Shown: one piece after another, positions 18,094 through 26,147 of the stretch
How the letters are laid out: each line of letters starts with the position of its first letter
How positions within the stretch are numbered: position 1 is the stretch's first letter
Assembly (NCBI GenBank): GCA_963704535.1
Contig: OY969916.1
Span: forward strand, 11,098,001-11,162,000
Length of the DNA stretch: 64,000 nucleotides
Origin: G963704535 sp963704535
GTDB taxonomy: Bacteria > Chloroflexota > Chloroflexia > Chloroflexales > Roseiflexaceae
Direction of reading: 5' to 3'
Notes under the pieces: generated by a model
Told to the model about the DNA's origin: nothing
Seen by the model: only the letters and a program-made list of their open reading frames with translations
The model's database searches: none
Position numbers and translations under genes: made by a program

Positions 18094-18594
18094 ATGCAGC
18101 GACTAATAACCATCGGTGCCTACACGGCGATCTGCATTGTCGCGGTCGGCATCGGGCTGTTCGTCGCCAGTTTCTTTGCTTCCAACAGCTCGCTCCCGAC
18201 CGGCTTCGCGACGCCGGTCGCCACGCCGCTCGGCCAGCCGGCCGCGCAGGGCGCCATGCCGACCGGCGCACCTATGGCCTCGGTCAAGCCAACTGCGGTG
18301 CCGGAGCCGACCAGCGTCCCCAGCTCGCCGACAGCGCGGGTTGCGCCGACCGCCACTGCCGCGCCGGCGACCACGATACCAGCCACCGACGCGCCGACGG
18401 CGGCGCCCACCGTTGCGCCCACGCTTGCGCCCACCGCGCCTGACTACATCGAGTACACGGTTCAGAAGGGCGATATCCTCTATCTGCTCGCGGTGGAGTA
18501 CGATGTGACGATCGAAGAGATCCTGGTGATCAATCAGATCGCGAATCCAAGCAGCCTGACGGTCGGCGACGTGATTCGCATCCCCCGAAAATAG
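18094..18594 (+). CDS. Membrane-anchored LysM domain protein
   Basis: A 166-residue protein. An uncleaved N-terminal helix (about 7-30) anchors it in the membrane. A Pro/Ala/Thr-rich linker (about 35-115) spans the wall. A single C-terminal LysM domain (about 120-164) opens with YTVQKGDILYLLAVEYDVT and ends with VGDVIRIPRK. It should bind peptidoglycan or a similar glycan. ATG at 18094 is set by GAAGGAG 8 bases before. It is followed by two hairpin repeats, so it is probably monocistronic. Confidence 0.87.
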   Translation: MQRLITIGAYTAICIVAVGIGLFVASFFASNSSLPTGFATPVATPLGQPAAQGAMPTGAPMASVKPTAVPEPTSVPSSPTARVAPTATAAPATTIPATDAPTAAPTVAPTLAPTAPDYIEYTVQKGDILYLLAVEYDVTIEEILVINQIANPSSLTVGDVIRIPRK

Positions 18595-18627
18595 CGCATT
18601 GCGTCCCTGCTCCCCGTATATTTGTCA

Positions 18628-18666
18628 GTGGTCAGTGGTCAGTTGCGCCGCAACTGACCACTGACC
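18628..18666. repeat. GTCAGTG heptamer hairpin after the LysM gene
   Basis: Tandem GTCAGTG units (18624 onward) run into a stem whose arms 18630-18647 and 18649-18666 are perfect complements. A similar CAGTTGCGCCGCAACTG hairpin occurs at 36.5 kb. Possibly a terminator for the LysM gene. Confidence 0.8.
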
Positions 18667-18673
18667 TCCTCTT

Positions 18674-18743
18674 AGAGGCTGTCTGAAAAGGGAGATTCTT
18701 GAGGGGCGGCCCCCTCAAACTCCCCCTTTTCAGACAGCCTCTT
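18674..18743. repeat. R1-type perfect-ended palindromic element
   Basis: Outer arms AGAGGCTGTCTGAAAAGGG and CCCTTTTCAGACAGCCTCT are exact inverted copies enclosing the GAGGGGCGGCCCCCTC core. This is the most symmetrical copy in the window and shows best that the element has defined ends. Together with the adjacent heptamer hairpin it fills the space before glcD. Confidence 0.8.
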
Positions 18744-18841
18744 AGGGTTGCAACGACCGCCCGAAAACGTGCTACCATGGGCGCGCGTCACCCCAGCACA
18801 CCCACGACACCTGGCTCAAGCGTAAGGGGAGAGGACCCAGC

Positions 18842-20326
18842 ATGAACCGCGCACAGCTTGCCGAGGAACTCAGGCGCGTCGTCGGGGCGCGCGCCGTGGT
18901 GGACGACGCCGCCGCGTTGATGACCTACGAAGCCGATGCCTGCGTGATGGATCTGCACGCGCCGAGTATCGTTGTGCTGCCGACAACCACCGAACAGGTG
19001 GCCGAGGTGGTGCGGCTGGCCGGTCGCGCCGGTGTGCCGATCGTTCCGCGCGGCGCCGGGACCGGGCTGGCCGGCGGCGCGACGCCGACCAGCGGCGGGG
19101 TCGTGATCAGCACCACGCGGATGGACCAGATCCTGGAGGTCGATGTGCCCAACCGGCGCGCGCGGGTGCAGCCGGGCGTGATCAACTGGGAGCTGACCCA
19201 GCACCTAGCGCCGTTCGGCTACCAGTTCGTGCCCGACCCATCCTCGCAGCGGGCCTGCACGATCGGCGGCAACATCGCCAATAATAGCGGCGGCCCGCAC
19301 TGCCTCAAGTATGGCACGACGACCAACCACGTGCTGGCGCTGCGGGTGGTGCTGCCCGACGGCAGCGTCATGTGGACCGGCGATGGCCGCGCCGATGGGA
19401 TCGGCTACGATATCGTGGGTGTTCTGACCGGGAGCGAGGGGATGTGCGGCGTGATCACCGAGGCCTGGGTGCGGCTCACCCGGCTGCCGGAGGCGCTGCG
19501 GGTGGTGCTGGCGCTGTTCCCAGACATCCCCTCGGCCTCGCAGACGGTCTCGACGGTGATTGGGCGCGGGTTCCTGCCGGCCGCACTGGAGATGATGGAT
19601 CAGCTCGCGATTAAGGCTGTCAACGGCATGTACCGGCTGGGGCTGCCGGAGAGCGCCGGGGCCGCGCTGCTGATCGAGCTTGATGGGGTTGCCGATGGGC
19701 TGGACGATCTGTTGGCCGAAGTGACCGGCATCTGCGAGGATTACGGCGCGCTGGAGGTGCGGCCGGCCAAGACCGCCGCCGAGCAGGCGCAGGTCTGGGC
19801 CGCGCGCAAGAACGCCTTCGGCGCGATGGGCCGGCTGGCGCCCAGCTACTACCTGGTCGATACTGTGGTGCCCCGCACGCGCCTACCGGCCACGCTGGCC
19901 CGCGTCAGCGATGTCGCACGCGAGTACCGGCTGCCGATCGCCAATGTGTTTCACGCCGGCGATGGCAATCTTCATCCTTTGATTCTATTCGACCGGCGCG
20001 ACAAGGACCAGCTCGGCCGGGCGCTCAACGCCGCGACCGAGGTGCTGCGCGAGTCGATCGCGCAGGGCGGGGTGATCAGCGGCGAGCACGGCATCGGTGT
20101 CGAGAAGCGCGATTATATGACGCTGCTGTTCTCGACCGACGACCTGGCGGCGATGGCCGGGCTGAAGCAGTGCTTCGATCCGCACGAGCTGTTCAACCCC
20201 GGCAAGGTCTTCCCAAGCGGGCGCGGCTGCGGCGAGCTGGCGGCGCTGCGGCGCGGGGGCATCCCTGCTTCCGAAATCGGGGGCGCCAGGGAGCAGACGG
20301 ATGTGCCGGCCGAGGCGTGGCTGTGA
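18842..20326 (+). CDS. glcD: FAD-linked oxidase, glycolate oxidase GlcD-type
   Basis: A 494-residue FAD-dependent 2-hydroxyacid dehydrogenase of the VAO/PCMH fold. It probably oxidises glycolate, D-lactate, or a similar acid. FAD-binding motif PRGAGTGLAGGATP is at about 70-85. IGGNIANNSGGPHCLKYG (about 140-158), HAGDGNLHP (about 370) and GEHGIGVEKRDYM (about 415) are characteristic of GlcD. A GlcE-like gene follows after an inserted Uma2 gene. AGGGGAGAGG precedes the ATG. Substrate is not readable from sequence. Confidence 0.88.
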   Translation: MNRAQLAEELRRVVGARAVVDDAAALMTYEADACVMDLHAPSIVVLPTTTEQVAEVVRLAGRAGVPIVPRGAGTGLAGGATPTSGGVVISTTRMDQILEVDVPNRRARVQPGVINWELTQHLAPFGYQFVPDPSSQRACTIGGNIANNSGGPHCLKYGTTTNHVLALRVVLPDGSVMWTGDGRADGIGYDIVGVLTGSEGMCGVITEAWVRLTRLPEALRVVLALFPDIPSASQTVSTVIGRGFLPAALEMMDQLAIKAVNGMYRLGLPESAGAALLIELDGVADGLDDLLAEVTGICEDYGALEVRPAKTAAEQAQVWAARKNAFGAMGRLAPSYYLVDTVVPRTRLPATLARVSDVAREYRLPIANVFHAGDGNLHPLILFDRRDKDQLGRALNAATEVLRESIAQGGVISGEHGIGVEKRDYMTLLFSTDDLAAMAGLKQCFDPHELFNPGKVFPSGRGCGELAALRRGGIPASEIGGAREQTDVPAEAWL

Positions 20327-20388
20327 GACAGTTGCGAGAAAAAAGGGGAGTTTGAGGGGTTGCCCGTCAAGAATCCCTCTCCACCACC
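20325..20388. repeat. R1-like element between glcD and the Uma2 gene
   Basis: A copy with AAAAGGGGAGTTTGAGGGG, an imperfect core, and CAAGAATCCCTCTCCACCACC. It overlaps the last bases of glcD and ends 14 bases before the Uma2 ribosome site. Confidence 0.6.
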
Positions 20389-20415
20389 GAACTCCAGCGG
20401 CAGGAGGTGATTGTC

Positions 20416-21054
20416 ATGTCATCCGACACAATCGAAGCAAAACAGGTTGGGCCAAGGGTGCCGCCGCCTGGCCCGGTTACTTTTGAAGAGTATTTGGACT
20501 GGCTTGACGAGGATACCTGGGCGGAGTGGGTCGATGGGGAGATTATTATGGCGTCACCGGCAAGCGATCACCACCAGGACATCGACGACTTTCTCATCTC
20601 GATCCTGCGGCCCTATATCGAGGCACATCAGCTTGGCTGGCTGCGCAGCGGCCCTTTTGTGATGCGCACGGTTGTCCGATCGACCGGGCGTGAGCCGGAT
20701 ATCCTGTTTGTGGTCAGCGAGCGGACGAACCTGGTCCAGAAAACGTACTTGGATGGTCCCGCCGATCTGGTGGTCGAGATCATCTCGCCGGAAAGCATCG
20801 GGCGCGACCGCGGCGACAAGTTTGTTGAATATGAGGCAGCCGGTATACGTGAATACTGGCTGATCGACCCGTTGCGTCAGCAGGTTGAGTTCTACCAGAT
20901 TGGCGAAGACGGACGCTACCGGCTTGGGATCATTGACGTTGATGGGATTTATCGCTCCAATGTGCTGGAAGGGTTCTGGCTGCGAGTTGCCTGGCTCTGG
21001 CAGCGCCCACTCCCGCCCGTATTGAGTGTCCTGAAAGAGCTTGGAATGATATGA
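20416..21054 (+). CDS. Uma2 family (DUF820) PD-(D/E)XK nuclease-like protein
   Basis: A 212-residue protein of the Uma2 restriction-endonuclease-like family, common in cyanobacteria and Chloroflexota and of unknown role. Visible are PVTFEEYLDWL, the acidic residue of EPDILFVV, DLVVEIISPES, and KFVEYEAAGIREYWLIDP, which make up the nuclease-type core. AGGAGG 8 bases upstream fixes the ATG at 20416. Its end overlaps the start of the glcE-like gene by 4 bases (ATGA), so translation is coupled although the functions seem unrelated. Confidence 0.87.
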   Translation: MSSDTIEAKQVGPRVPPPGPVTFEEYLDWLDEDTWAEWVDGEIIMASPASDHHQDIDDFLISILRPYIEAHQLGWLRSGPFVMRTVVRSTGREPDILFVVSERTNLVQKTYLDGPADLVVEIISPESIGRDRGDKFVEYEAAGIREYWLIDPLRQQVEFYQIGEDGRYRLGIIDVDGIYRSNVLEGFWLRVAWLWQRPLPPVLSVLKELGMI

Positions 21055-22349
21055 TCGAGCAGGCGCCCTCACTGCTGAACGCGCTCACCACCGTTATCTC
21101 GGCTGAACACGTGCTGGCCGACCCGGCGGCCTGCGCCGCATATGCCGTCCAGGGTGTCGTGCCGGGCTGCGTGGCGGCGCCGGGCGGCATCGAGGAGCTG
21201 GCGGCGGTGCTGCGCGTGGCCTGCGAGCACGGGGCTGCGGTCGCACCGTGGGGCGGCGGGACCCACCAGAACATCGGCGCCCCGCCCGAGCGGCTCGACC
21301 TAGTCGTGCGGAGCGAGCGGCTGAACCGGGTGCTGATCCACGAGCCGCACGACCTGACGATCTCGGTCGAGGCCGGGATGACCATCGAGGCGCTGCGGCG
21401 GCACCTGGCGCAGCACGGGCAGATGCTGCCGATCGACCCGCCGCTGCCGGCCCGCGCCACGATCGGCGGCCTGATCGCCACTGCCGCCGATGGCCCGCGG
21501 CGGCTCGGCTACGGGACGCTGCGCGACCTGATGATCGGCATCGCCATGGTCGATGCCGGCGGGCGGATCACGAAGGGCGGCGGGATGGTGGTCAAGAATG
21601 TCAGCGGCTTCGACATGATGAAGCTGTACCTGGGCAGTCTGGGGACGCTGGGGGTGGTCGCGAGCGCCAACTTCAAGCTGCTGCCGGCCCCGCGCGCTGC
21701 CGCCGCGCTGCTGTGCCGGTTCGATTCGCCGACCGCCGCCTTCGCGACGCTGGAGGCGCTCCAGCTTACCCAGCTCACGCCGACCGCAGCCGAGTACCTC
21801 AATGGCGGCGCGCTAGAGACCCTGGCGCTGGCCGGGCCATCCGGGCTGGCGCTGCGGGCCGAGGGCCTGCCGGCAGCCGTCGATCGGCACATCGGCGATG
21901 CGACGACGCTGGCCACGCGCAACGGCGCCGTGGAGGCGCGCCGGCTCGACGGCCGGCAGGACGAGGATCTGTGGGCGCGGATCGCCGATCTGCCGCAGAC
22001 AGCGGCGCTCGCGTCCGACGAGGCGCTGCTCAAGCTGGCGGCGCTGCCGGCCGAGGTCGAGCGCACGATCGGGCTGGTCGAGGCGCTGGCGGGCCAGATC
22101 AACGCGCGGGTGGCGATCAACGCGCGGGCGCTCAACGGCGTGATCTACGCGCGGCTGCGCCCGGTCGGTGCTGCCGATCTCCAGCGGCTGCTGGCGGCGC
22201 TGCCGGCGATCCAATGGATCGCAACGACGCTGCCGGACGCCCCGCGCTGGGGCATGCAGCCATCGGGGCTGGAGCTGATGCGGCGGCTCAAGGCCGAGTT
22301 CGACCCGGCGGGGGTGCTCAATCGGGGGCGGTTCGTCGGGGAGATTTGA
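21051..22349 (+). CDS. glcE: FAD-binding oxidase subunit, GlcE-like
   Basis: A 432-residue FAD-binding protein of the PCMH family that resembles glycolate oxidase subunit GlcE. Visible are APWGGGTHQNIG (FAD pyrophosphate binding, about 62-73), LPIDPPLPARATIGGLIA, GYGTLRDLMIGI and KNVSGFDMMKLYLGS. It is longer than typical GlcE (about 350). It would form a complex with GlcD; the iron-sulphur subunit GlcF is not found nearby. It starts inside the last codons of the Uma2 gene. Confidence 0.82.
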   Translation: MIEQAPSLLNALTTVISAEHVLADPAACAAYAVQGVVPGCVAAPGGIEELAAVLRVACEHGAAVAPWGGGTHQNIGAPPERLDLVVRSERLNRVLIHEPHDLTISVEAGMTIEALRRHLAQHGQMLPIDPPLPARATIGGLIATAADGPRRLGYGTLRDLMIGIAMVDAGGRITKGGGMVVKNVSGFDMMKLYLGSLGTLGVVASANFKLLPAPRAAAALLCRFDSPTAAFATLEALQLTQLTPTAAEYLNGGALETLALAGPSGLALRAEGLPAAVDRHIGDATTLATRNGAVEARRLDGRQDEDLWARIADLPQTAALASDEALLKLAALPAEVERTIGLVEALAGQINARVAINARALNGVIYARLRPVGAADLQRLLAALPAIQWIATTLPDAPRWGMQPSGLELMRRLKAEFDPAGVLNRGRFVGEI

Positions 22350-22396
22350 ATTGAGAATTGAGAATTGAGAACGGACGACGGACAAAGGAGCAGAGC

Positions 22397-23602
22397 ATGA
22401 CCAAGCTATCGGGAACGGTCGTATTCGTCCACGGCACCGGCTCGCGCGAGCCAGGTTACAGCGCCTCGTTCAAGCAGGTGACCGACGGCCTGCGCCAGGC
22501 GCTGCCGGGAGCCGACCTGACGATCACCCGGTGCTACTGGGGTGAACCGCTGGGCGCGAAGCTGCCCGAACCTAGCGGCTCGATTCCCAGAGAGCTGCCG
22601 CAGTCCTTTGAGCCGGGGGCCGACGGCGACGATATTAATATCGCGCTATGGGGCATGCTGTACCAGGACCCGCTCTACGAGTTGCGCGTGCTCGCGGCCG
22701 GCGCGTCGCCGCCAGCGAGCATGCCCGACCTGAGCGGGCCGCTCGCCGGCCGTGTGCAGAGCGCGGCCAGTGTGCCGGCGCTGCGCGAGTTGGCGCGTGA
22801 GGCCGGCATCGACGGCGTCCTCGACGAAGCCTGCCAGTTCGTGATCACCGCGCCGCCCTACCAGGAGACCCTGAGCGCGCCGACCCAGAGCCTAGAGACC
22901 TACACGATGGCGGTTGCCCGCGCGATCGTGGCCCAGGCGATCGCGTTGTGCGAGCAGCGGCAGCTACCGGCGCAGGTCATCTTCGACGCCGGGCAGCGCG
23001 ACGCGCTGGTGGCGCTGCTGGTGAGCGAGCTATCGGGGGGTGCCGCATCGTTCTCAATCGTGGGCTGGCTGACCAGGCCGCTGCAAGAGTTGGCGGAGAG
23101 CGCCGCGACCTGGTATGTGCAGCGAAACCGGGACTCGCTCACCGACGCGGCCTACCCCTTCGCTGGCGACGTCGTGCTGTACCAAGGGCATGGCGCACCG
23201 ATCCGCGAGTTCATCCTGCGAACGATCGAGCAAGCCCAGCCGCCGGTCGTGGTGGTCGCCCACAGCCTGGGCGGGATCATCTGCGTCGACACGCTGGCCC
23301 TCACCCAGGTGCCCCAGGTCAAGCTCCTGGTGACGGTCGGCTCGCAGGCGCCCTTTCTTTATGAGATCAACGCGCTGCAAAGCCTGCGCTTCGGCGTGCC
23401 CCTGCCGGCACATTTCCCGCGCTGGCTCAACATCTACGACCGGCGCGACTTCCTGAGCTACGTCGGCGGCGATGTGTTCCCCGGCCGCGTGCGCGACGTC
23501 ATGGTCGACAATCGCCAGCCGTTCGCCCGCTCGCATAGCGCCTACTGGGCCAACCCGGCGACCTGGGAGACGGTCGCGCGCGAGATCGGCGAGGCGCTGT
23601 AG
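22397..23602 (+). CDS. Alpha/beta-hydrolase fold protein of unknown substrate
   Basis: A 401-residue cytoplasmic protein. It begins with VVFVHGTGSREPGYSASF, the HG oxyanion region of alpha/beta hydrolases. The nucleophile elbow AHSLGGI (Ser at about 297) lies far downstream, so a large insertion of about 230 residues separates them. No signal peptide. A late aspartate (IYDRRDFLSYVGGDVF) and histidine (SHSAYW) could complete the triad. Similar layouts occur in proteins fused to or near NTPase and conflict modules, but no substrate can be named. AAGGAG lies 6 bases before ATG 22397. A 7-bp GAATTGA repeat separates it from glcE. Confidence 0.75.
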   Translation: MTKLSGTVVFVHGTGSREPGYSASFKQVTDGLRQALPGADLTITRCYWGEPLGAKLPEPSGSIPRELPQSFEPGADGDDINIALWGMLYQDPLYELRVLAAGASPPASMPDLSGPLAGRVQSAASVPALRELAREAGIDGVLDEACQFVITAPPYQETLSAPTQSLETYTMAVARAIVAQAIALCEQRQLPAQVIFDAGQRDALVALLVSELSGGAASFSIVGWLTRPLQELAESAATWYVQRNRDSLTDAAYPFAGDVVLYQGHGAPIREFILRTIEQAQPPVVVVAHSLGGIICVDTLALTQVPQVKLLVTVGSQAPFLYEINALQSLRFGVPLPAHFPRWLNIYDRRDFLSYVGGDVFPGRVRDVMVDNRQPFARSHSAYWANPATWETVAREIGEAL

Positions 23603-23625
23603 CGGCGCTCCTCGGTGCTTTACAG

Positions 23626-23666
23626 TTCTGAGAAAAAAGGGGGTTTGAGGAGGCAGCCCCCACAGG
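23626..23666. repeat. Partial R2-like element
   Basis: TTCTGAGAAAAAAGGGGGTTTGA followed by a shortened G/C core. It is between the convergent alpha/beta hydrolase and coiled-coil genes and may act as terminator. Confidence 0.5.
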
Positions 23667-23678
23667 CGTCATCTTTCG

Positions 23679-24245
23679 CTATGCGTTCGCAAGTAATGCT
23701 TCAAGCCGCGCGATCTCGGCCCGAATCTCCTCGATCTCGGTGACTACCTCGGGGCGGGCGTTGAGGCCGGTGCGCGCCGCTTGCTCCTCCAGCACCCGCA
23801 GGCGGCGCGTATGCAGGCCGATCAGCCGCCGCAGGTGATCGGGCGAGGTATCGGCCGGGCGCGGCCCTTCGACCACCTTGTTCCCGCCGATCTTGTCGCC
23901 ACCTACCTTATCGCCGCTGACGATGTCGCCGAGCGCGCCGATGCTGTTGCCCGTGCCTAAGTTGATCCCGCCGGACTGCTGGGTGTGGGTAACAGGGCCG
24001 TGAACATCGCCCGTGATCGCCGTGCCGACCTGGGCGTTCCCGCCGATGTTCAAGTTGTGCGTGCGCCCGGATGACGTGGCAGCCGCTCCAGCAGGCTGGA
24101 TCGCCGCCAGTTCGCGCTCCTTCTCGGCCAGTTGGTCGCGCAGTGGCCGCTGCATCTCCGGCAGCGCAGCCAGGGCCGCGATGGCACTGCGAAGCGCGGC
24201 GATCTCATCCTGAAGTTGAGCAATCCGCCTGGCGTTGTCGCTCAT
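23679..24245 (-). CDS. Coiled-coil protein with glycine-rich GDK repeat core
   Basis: A 188-residue protein. An N-terminal coiled coil (about 5-55, ARRIAQLQDEIAALRSAIAAL) and a C-terminal helix pair (about 125-185) flank a central beta-solenoid-like core. The core contains THNLNIGGNAQVGTAITGD and then GDIVSGDKVGGDKIGGNKV, a five-residue repeat of the form GDK[VI]G. Such repeats occur in Chloroflexota and cyanobacterial proteins linked to NTPase or effector modules, which I state as general memory and not a search. Function unknown. The ATG at 24245 is chosen because upstream sequence is repeat-derived. Confidence 0.7.
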   Translation of the reverse strand: MSDNARRIAQLQDEIAALRSAIAALAALPEMQRPLRDQLAEKERELAAIQPAGAAATSSGRTHNLNIGGNAQVGTAITGDVHGPVTHTQQSGGINLGTGNSIGALGDIVSGDKVGGDKIGGNKVVEGPRPADTSPDHLRRLIGLHTRRLRVLEEQAARTGLNARPEVVTEIEEIRAEIARLEALLANA

Positions 24246-24345
24246 ACCCTGTTCCCCCTTCAAGAACAGCTTGTAGTGTCGCAAGGCGCTCGTGACCGCC
24301 TCAGTATAGCAGATGCGGATAGAGGGAAGCCTCTCGCAAAACGTC

Positions 24346-24419
24346 CCGTATCGTAAAACGTGAAACGTGAACTGTGAACCGGACACACGCAACACGCAAC
24401 ACGTTTCACGCCTCACACA
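24346..24419. repeat. CGTGAAA / CACGCAA heptamer repeats
   Basis: Tandem AACGTGA and ACACGCA heptamers, with the later part (CACGTTTCACG) complementary to the earlier (CGTGAAACGTG). Fills the space between the coiled-coil gene and the SDR stop codon. Confidence 0.65.
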
Positions 24420-25322
24420 TCACTGTTTCGCGATGTGCTCATCGAAATACTTGCCCCAGTGCGGCTGCCTTCCGTCGATGTCGGTGAACCCGTACTCCAG
24501 CGCCAGGTCCCACGAGCTGAACGCCCGCCCAGACTTCTGCGCGACATCCGGGTCGGCGGCCAGCGCGGCCACGGCGCGGCCCACGTAGGCGGGTGTCTCG
24601 GAGGCAATGAAGTGCGGGTCGCGCTGCGCGCCCTCCTGCCAGTTCGCTTCCGTGACCCCAAAGTGCTCCAGCATAGCCTCCGAGCGCAGAAACCCGGGCG
24701 TCAGCGCCAGCGCCGTGACATTGTGCGAGCGAAGCTCTTCCGCCATCGCATAGGCCAGCCGGATCGCCGAGAGCTTCGCGAGATCGTAGAACAGGTTCCC
24801 ACGATACTGCATGGTGTCCCCATCCGTGATCTCGATGAGTAGGCCCTGCCGGTGCTCGACCATCAGCGGCGCGGCGTAGCGGCTGGTGATGATATGGGAG
24901 CGAACCGCCCGCTCCTGCATCAGCCAGCCGTCGGCCACCGAAAGCTCCCAGAACGGCTTGCCCCACTCGGTCAGCTCGTCGCCGCCCCAGATATCGTTCA
25001 CCAACAGATCGAGCCGCCCATGCTCGGCCCTGACGCGCGCGAACAGCGCTGCCACCTCGTCCTCGACCGTGTGGTCCACGCGCGCCGGGATGCCCACACC
25101 CCCCTGCGCCTGGACCAGCTCCGCCGTTTCTTCGATCGTCTCAGGGCGATGCTGCAAGCTGAACGGGGAGCCGCCCGGCTTAGGATGGGCAGGTTGGGCG
25201 CGGGTGCTGCGACCAGTGCAGTACACCGTTGCCCCAGCTTCTCCGAGCATGCGGGCTATCCCGCGTCCCGCCCCGCGCGTCGCGCCTGCCACGACGGCGA
25301 TCTTGCCTTTGAGTGGTTGCAT
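24420..25322 (-). CDS. SDR family NAD(P)-dependent oxidoreductase
   Basis: A 300-residue short-chain dehydrogenase. The cofactor motif is a variant, AGATRGAGRGIA (about 12-23), and the arginine of CTGRSTR suggests NADP. LVNDIWGG replaces the usual NNAG. The catalytic tyrosine and lysine lie in FYDLAKLSAI (about 178-187). It is longer than the typical 250 because of inserts around 45-65 and in the C-terminus. Substrate unknown. An AGGATAAT sequence precedes the ATG. An R2 repeat stands immediately upstream. Confidence 0.87.
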   Translation of the reverse strand: MQPLKGKIAVVAGATRGAGRGIARMLGEAGATVYCTGRSTRAQPAHPKPGGSPFSLQHRPETIEETAELVQAQGGVGIPARVDHTVEDEVAALFARVRAEHGRLDLLVNDIWGGDELTEWGKPFWELSVADGWLMQERAVRSHIITSRYAAPLMVEHRQGLLIEITDGDTMQYRGNLFYDLAKLSAIRLAYAMAEELRSHNVTALALTPGFLRSEAMLEHFGVTEANWQEGAQRDPHFIASETPAYVGRAVAALAADPDVAQKSGRAFSSWDLALEYGFTDIDGRQPHWGKYFDEHIAKQ

Positions 25323-25338
25323 AGTATTATCCTTTCTG

Positions 25339-25430
25339 CTCTGGGAAAAAGGGGGTTTGAGGGGGCAGCCCCCTCAGTCTCCTCCCACCCACATTGTAAA
25401 GTAGAATGGCGCCTTACGAAACCTTGTCTA
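25339..25430. repeat. R2 palindromic element, copy 3
   Basis: Nearly identical to the element at 14784: CTCTGGGAAAAAGGGGG, GAGGGGGCAGCCCCCTC, CCCACCCACATTGTA, GGCGCC, and CGAAACCTTGTCTA. It lies between divergent SDR and rplS promoters. Confidence 0.75.
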
Positions 25431-25467
25431 ATGCCATAAGGTGATGCTCTCGCCGGAAGGCATAAAC

Positions 25468-25496
25468 TTGCCTTCCACACAGCCCTGTGCTATAAT
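25468..25496 (+). promoter_or_regulatory. Sigma-70 type promoter of rplS
   Basis: TTGCCT (25468-25473) and TATAAT (25491-25496) with a 17-base spacer. Transcription would begin around 25503, leaving a leader of about 80 bases before rplS. Confidence 0.8.
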
Positions 25497-25499
25497 CCC

Positions 25500-25584
25500 G
25501 CCAGTTTGGCTGGAGAATTGTGGGGGAACGCTACGGCCACTGGCCGGTGGACCCCCGCTCTTTTGTGTAAAGGAGCGACTTACC
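25500..25584 (+). ncRNA. Candidate structured 5' leader of rplS
   Basis: Between the promoter and the rplS start, GTGGGGG and CCCCCGC enclose a second stem GGCCACTGGCC, giving a compact two-helix fold. This resembles ribosomal-protein leaders that bind their own product. L19 autoregulation through this leader is inference; the fold itself is visible. AAGGAG follows outside the stem. Confidence 0.45.
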
Positions 25585-25935
25585 ATGTCGCAACAGATTC
25601 TGGATGAGATCGAGCGGCGCCAGTTCAAGGCCGAAGTTCCTGATTTCCGCGCCGGCGATACGGTGCGGGTCGGGGTGCGGGTCGTCGAGGGCAATCGCGA
25701 GCGCGTGCAGGAGTTCGAGGGGGTCTGCATCCGCCGCCGCAGCAGCGGGATCAATGAGAACTTCACGCTGCGCCGGATCGCCTCGCATGGCGTGGGCGTC
25801 GAGCGCACGTTTCTGCTGCACTCGCCGCGGGTGGAAAATATCAGGATTATGCGCCGCGGCAAGGTCCGGCGCGCCAAGCTGTACTACCTGCGCGGGCTGA
25901 CCGGCAAGGCGGCACGAATCAAGGAGCGCCGGTAA
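25585..25935 (+). CDS. rplS: 50S ribosomal protein L19
   Basis: A 116-residue ribosomal protein at the 30S-50S interface. Typical segments are FRAGDTVRVGVRVVEGNRER, QEFEGVCIRRRSSGINENFT, GVGVERTFLLHSP, and RRGKVRRAKLYYLRGLTGKAARIKE. ATG at 25585 has AAGGAG 9 bases before. It has its own promoter and leader and no trmD/rimM neighbours, unlike many bacteria. An R1 repeat starts directly after its stop. Confidence 0.96.
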   Translation: MSQQILDEIERRQFKAEVPDFRAGDTVRVGVRVVEGNRERVQEFEGVCIRRRSSGINENFTLRRIASHGVGVERTFLLHSPRVENIRIMRRGKVRRAKLYYLRGLTGKAARIKERR

Positions 25936-25938
25936 GGG

Positions 25939-26028
25939 ACTGTCTGAAAAGGGGGAGTTTGAGGGGCTGCCCCTCAAGATCCTCTTTCTACCACGGATCG
26001 CGGCTGAGACGCGGGCCTTTTCAGATAG
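25939..26028. repeat. R1 palindromic element after rplS
   Basis: ACTGTCTGAAAAGGGGGAG at the left mirrors CCTTTTCAGATAG at the right. Core GAGGGGCTGCCCCTC and the CTACCACGGATCG block are present. Begins three bases after the rplS stop. Confidence 0.75.
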
Positions 26029-26074
26029 AAGAAATTGAGAATGATCGAGAGATAGTATAGCGTTCATACAATGA

Positions 26075-26130
26075 GTTGTAAAAGGGGGTGTGGGGGAAGC
26101 CCCCACAAAAACCCCTTCCCGCTTTACAAC
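26075..26130. repeat. Palindromic element GTTGTAAAAGGGGGTG
   Basis: Arms GTTGTAAAAGGGGGTGTGGG and a GGGG-compensating CCCCCACAAAAACCCC...CTTTACAAC form a stem of about 25 bp. The short flanks GAGATAGTATAGCGTTCATA and GATAGGAATGCTATATGA also mirror each other roughly. Lies before the methyltransferase gene. Confidence 0.65.
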
Positions 26131-26147
26131 CCTGATAGGAATGCTAT

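Noticed and set aside
21248..22354. Long open frame overlapping glcE on the same strand
   Set aside because: Arg/Gly/Ala-rich with no motif; a shadow of a GC-rich gene.
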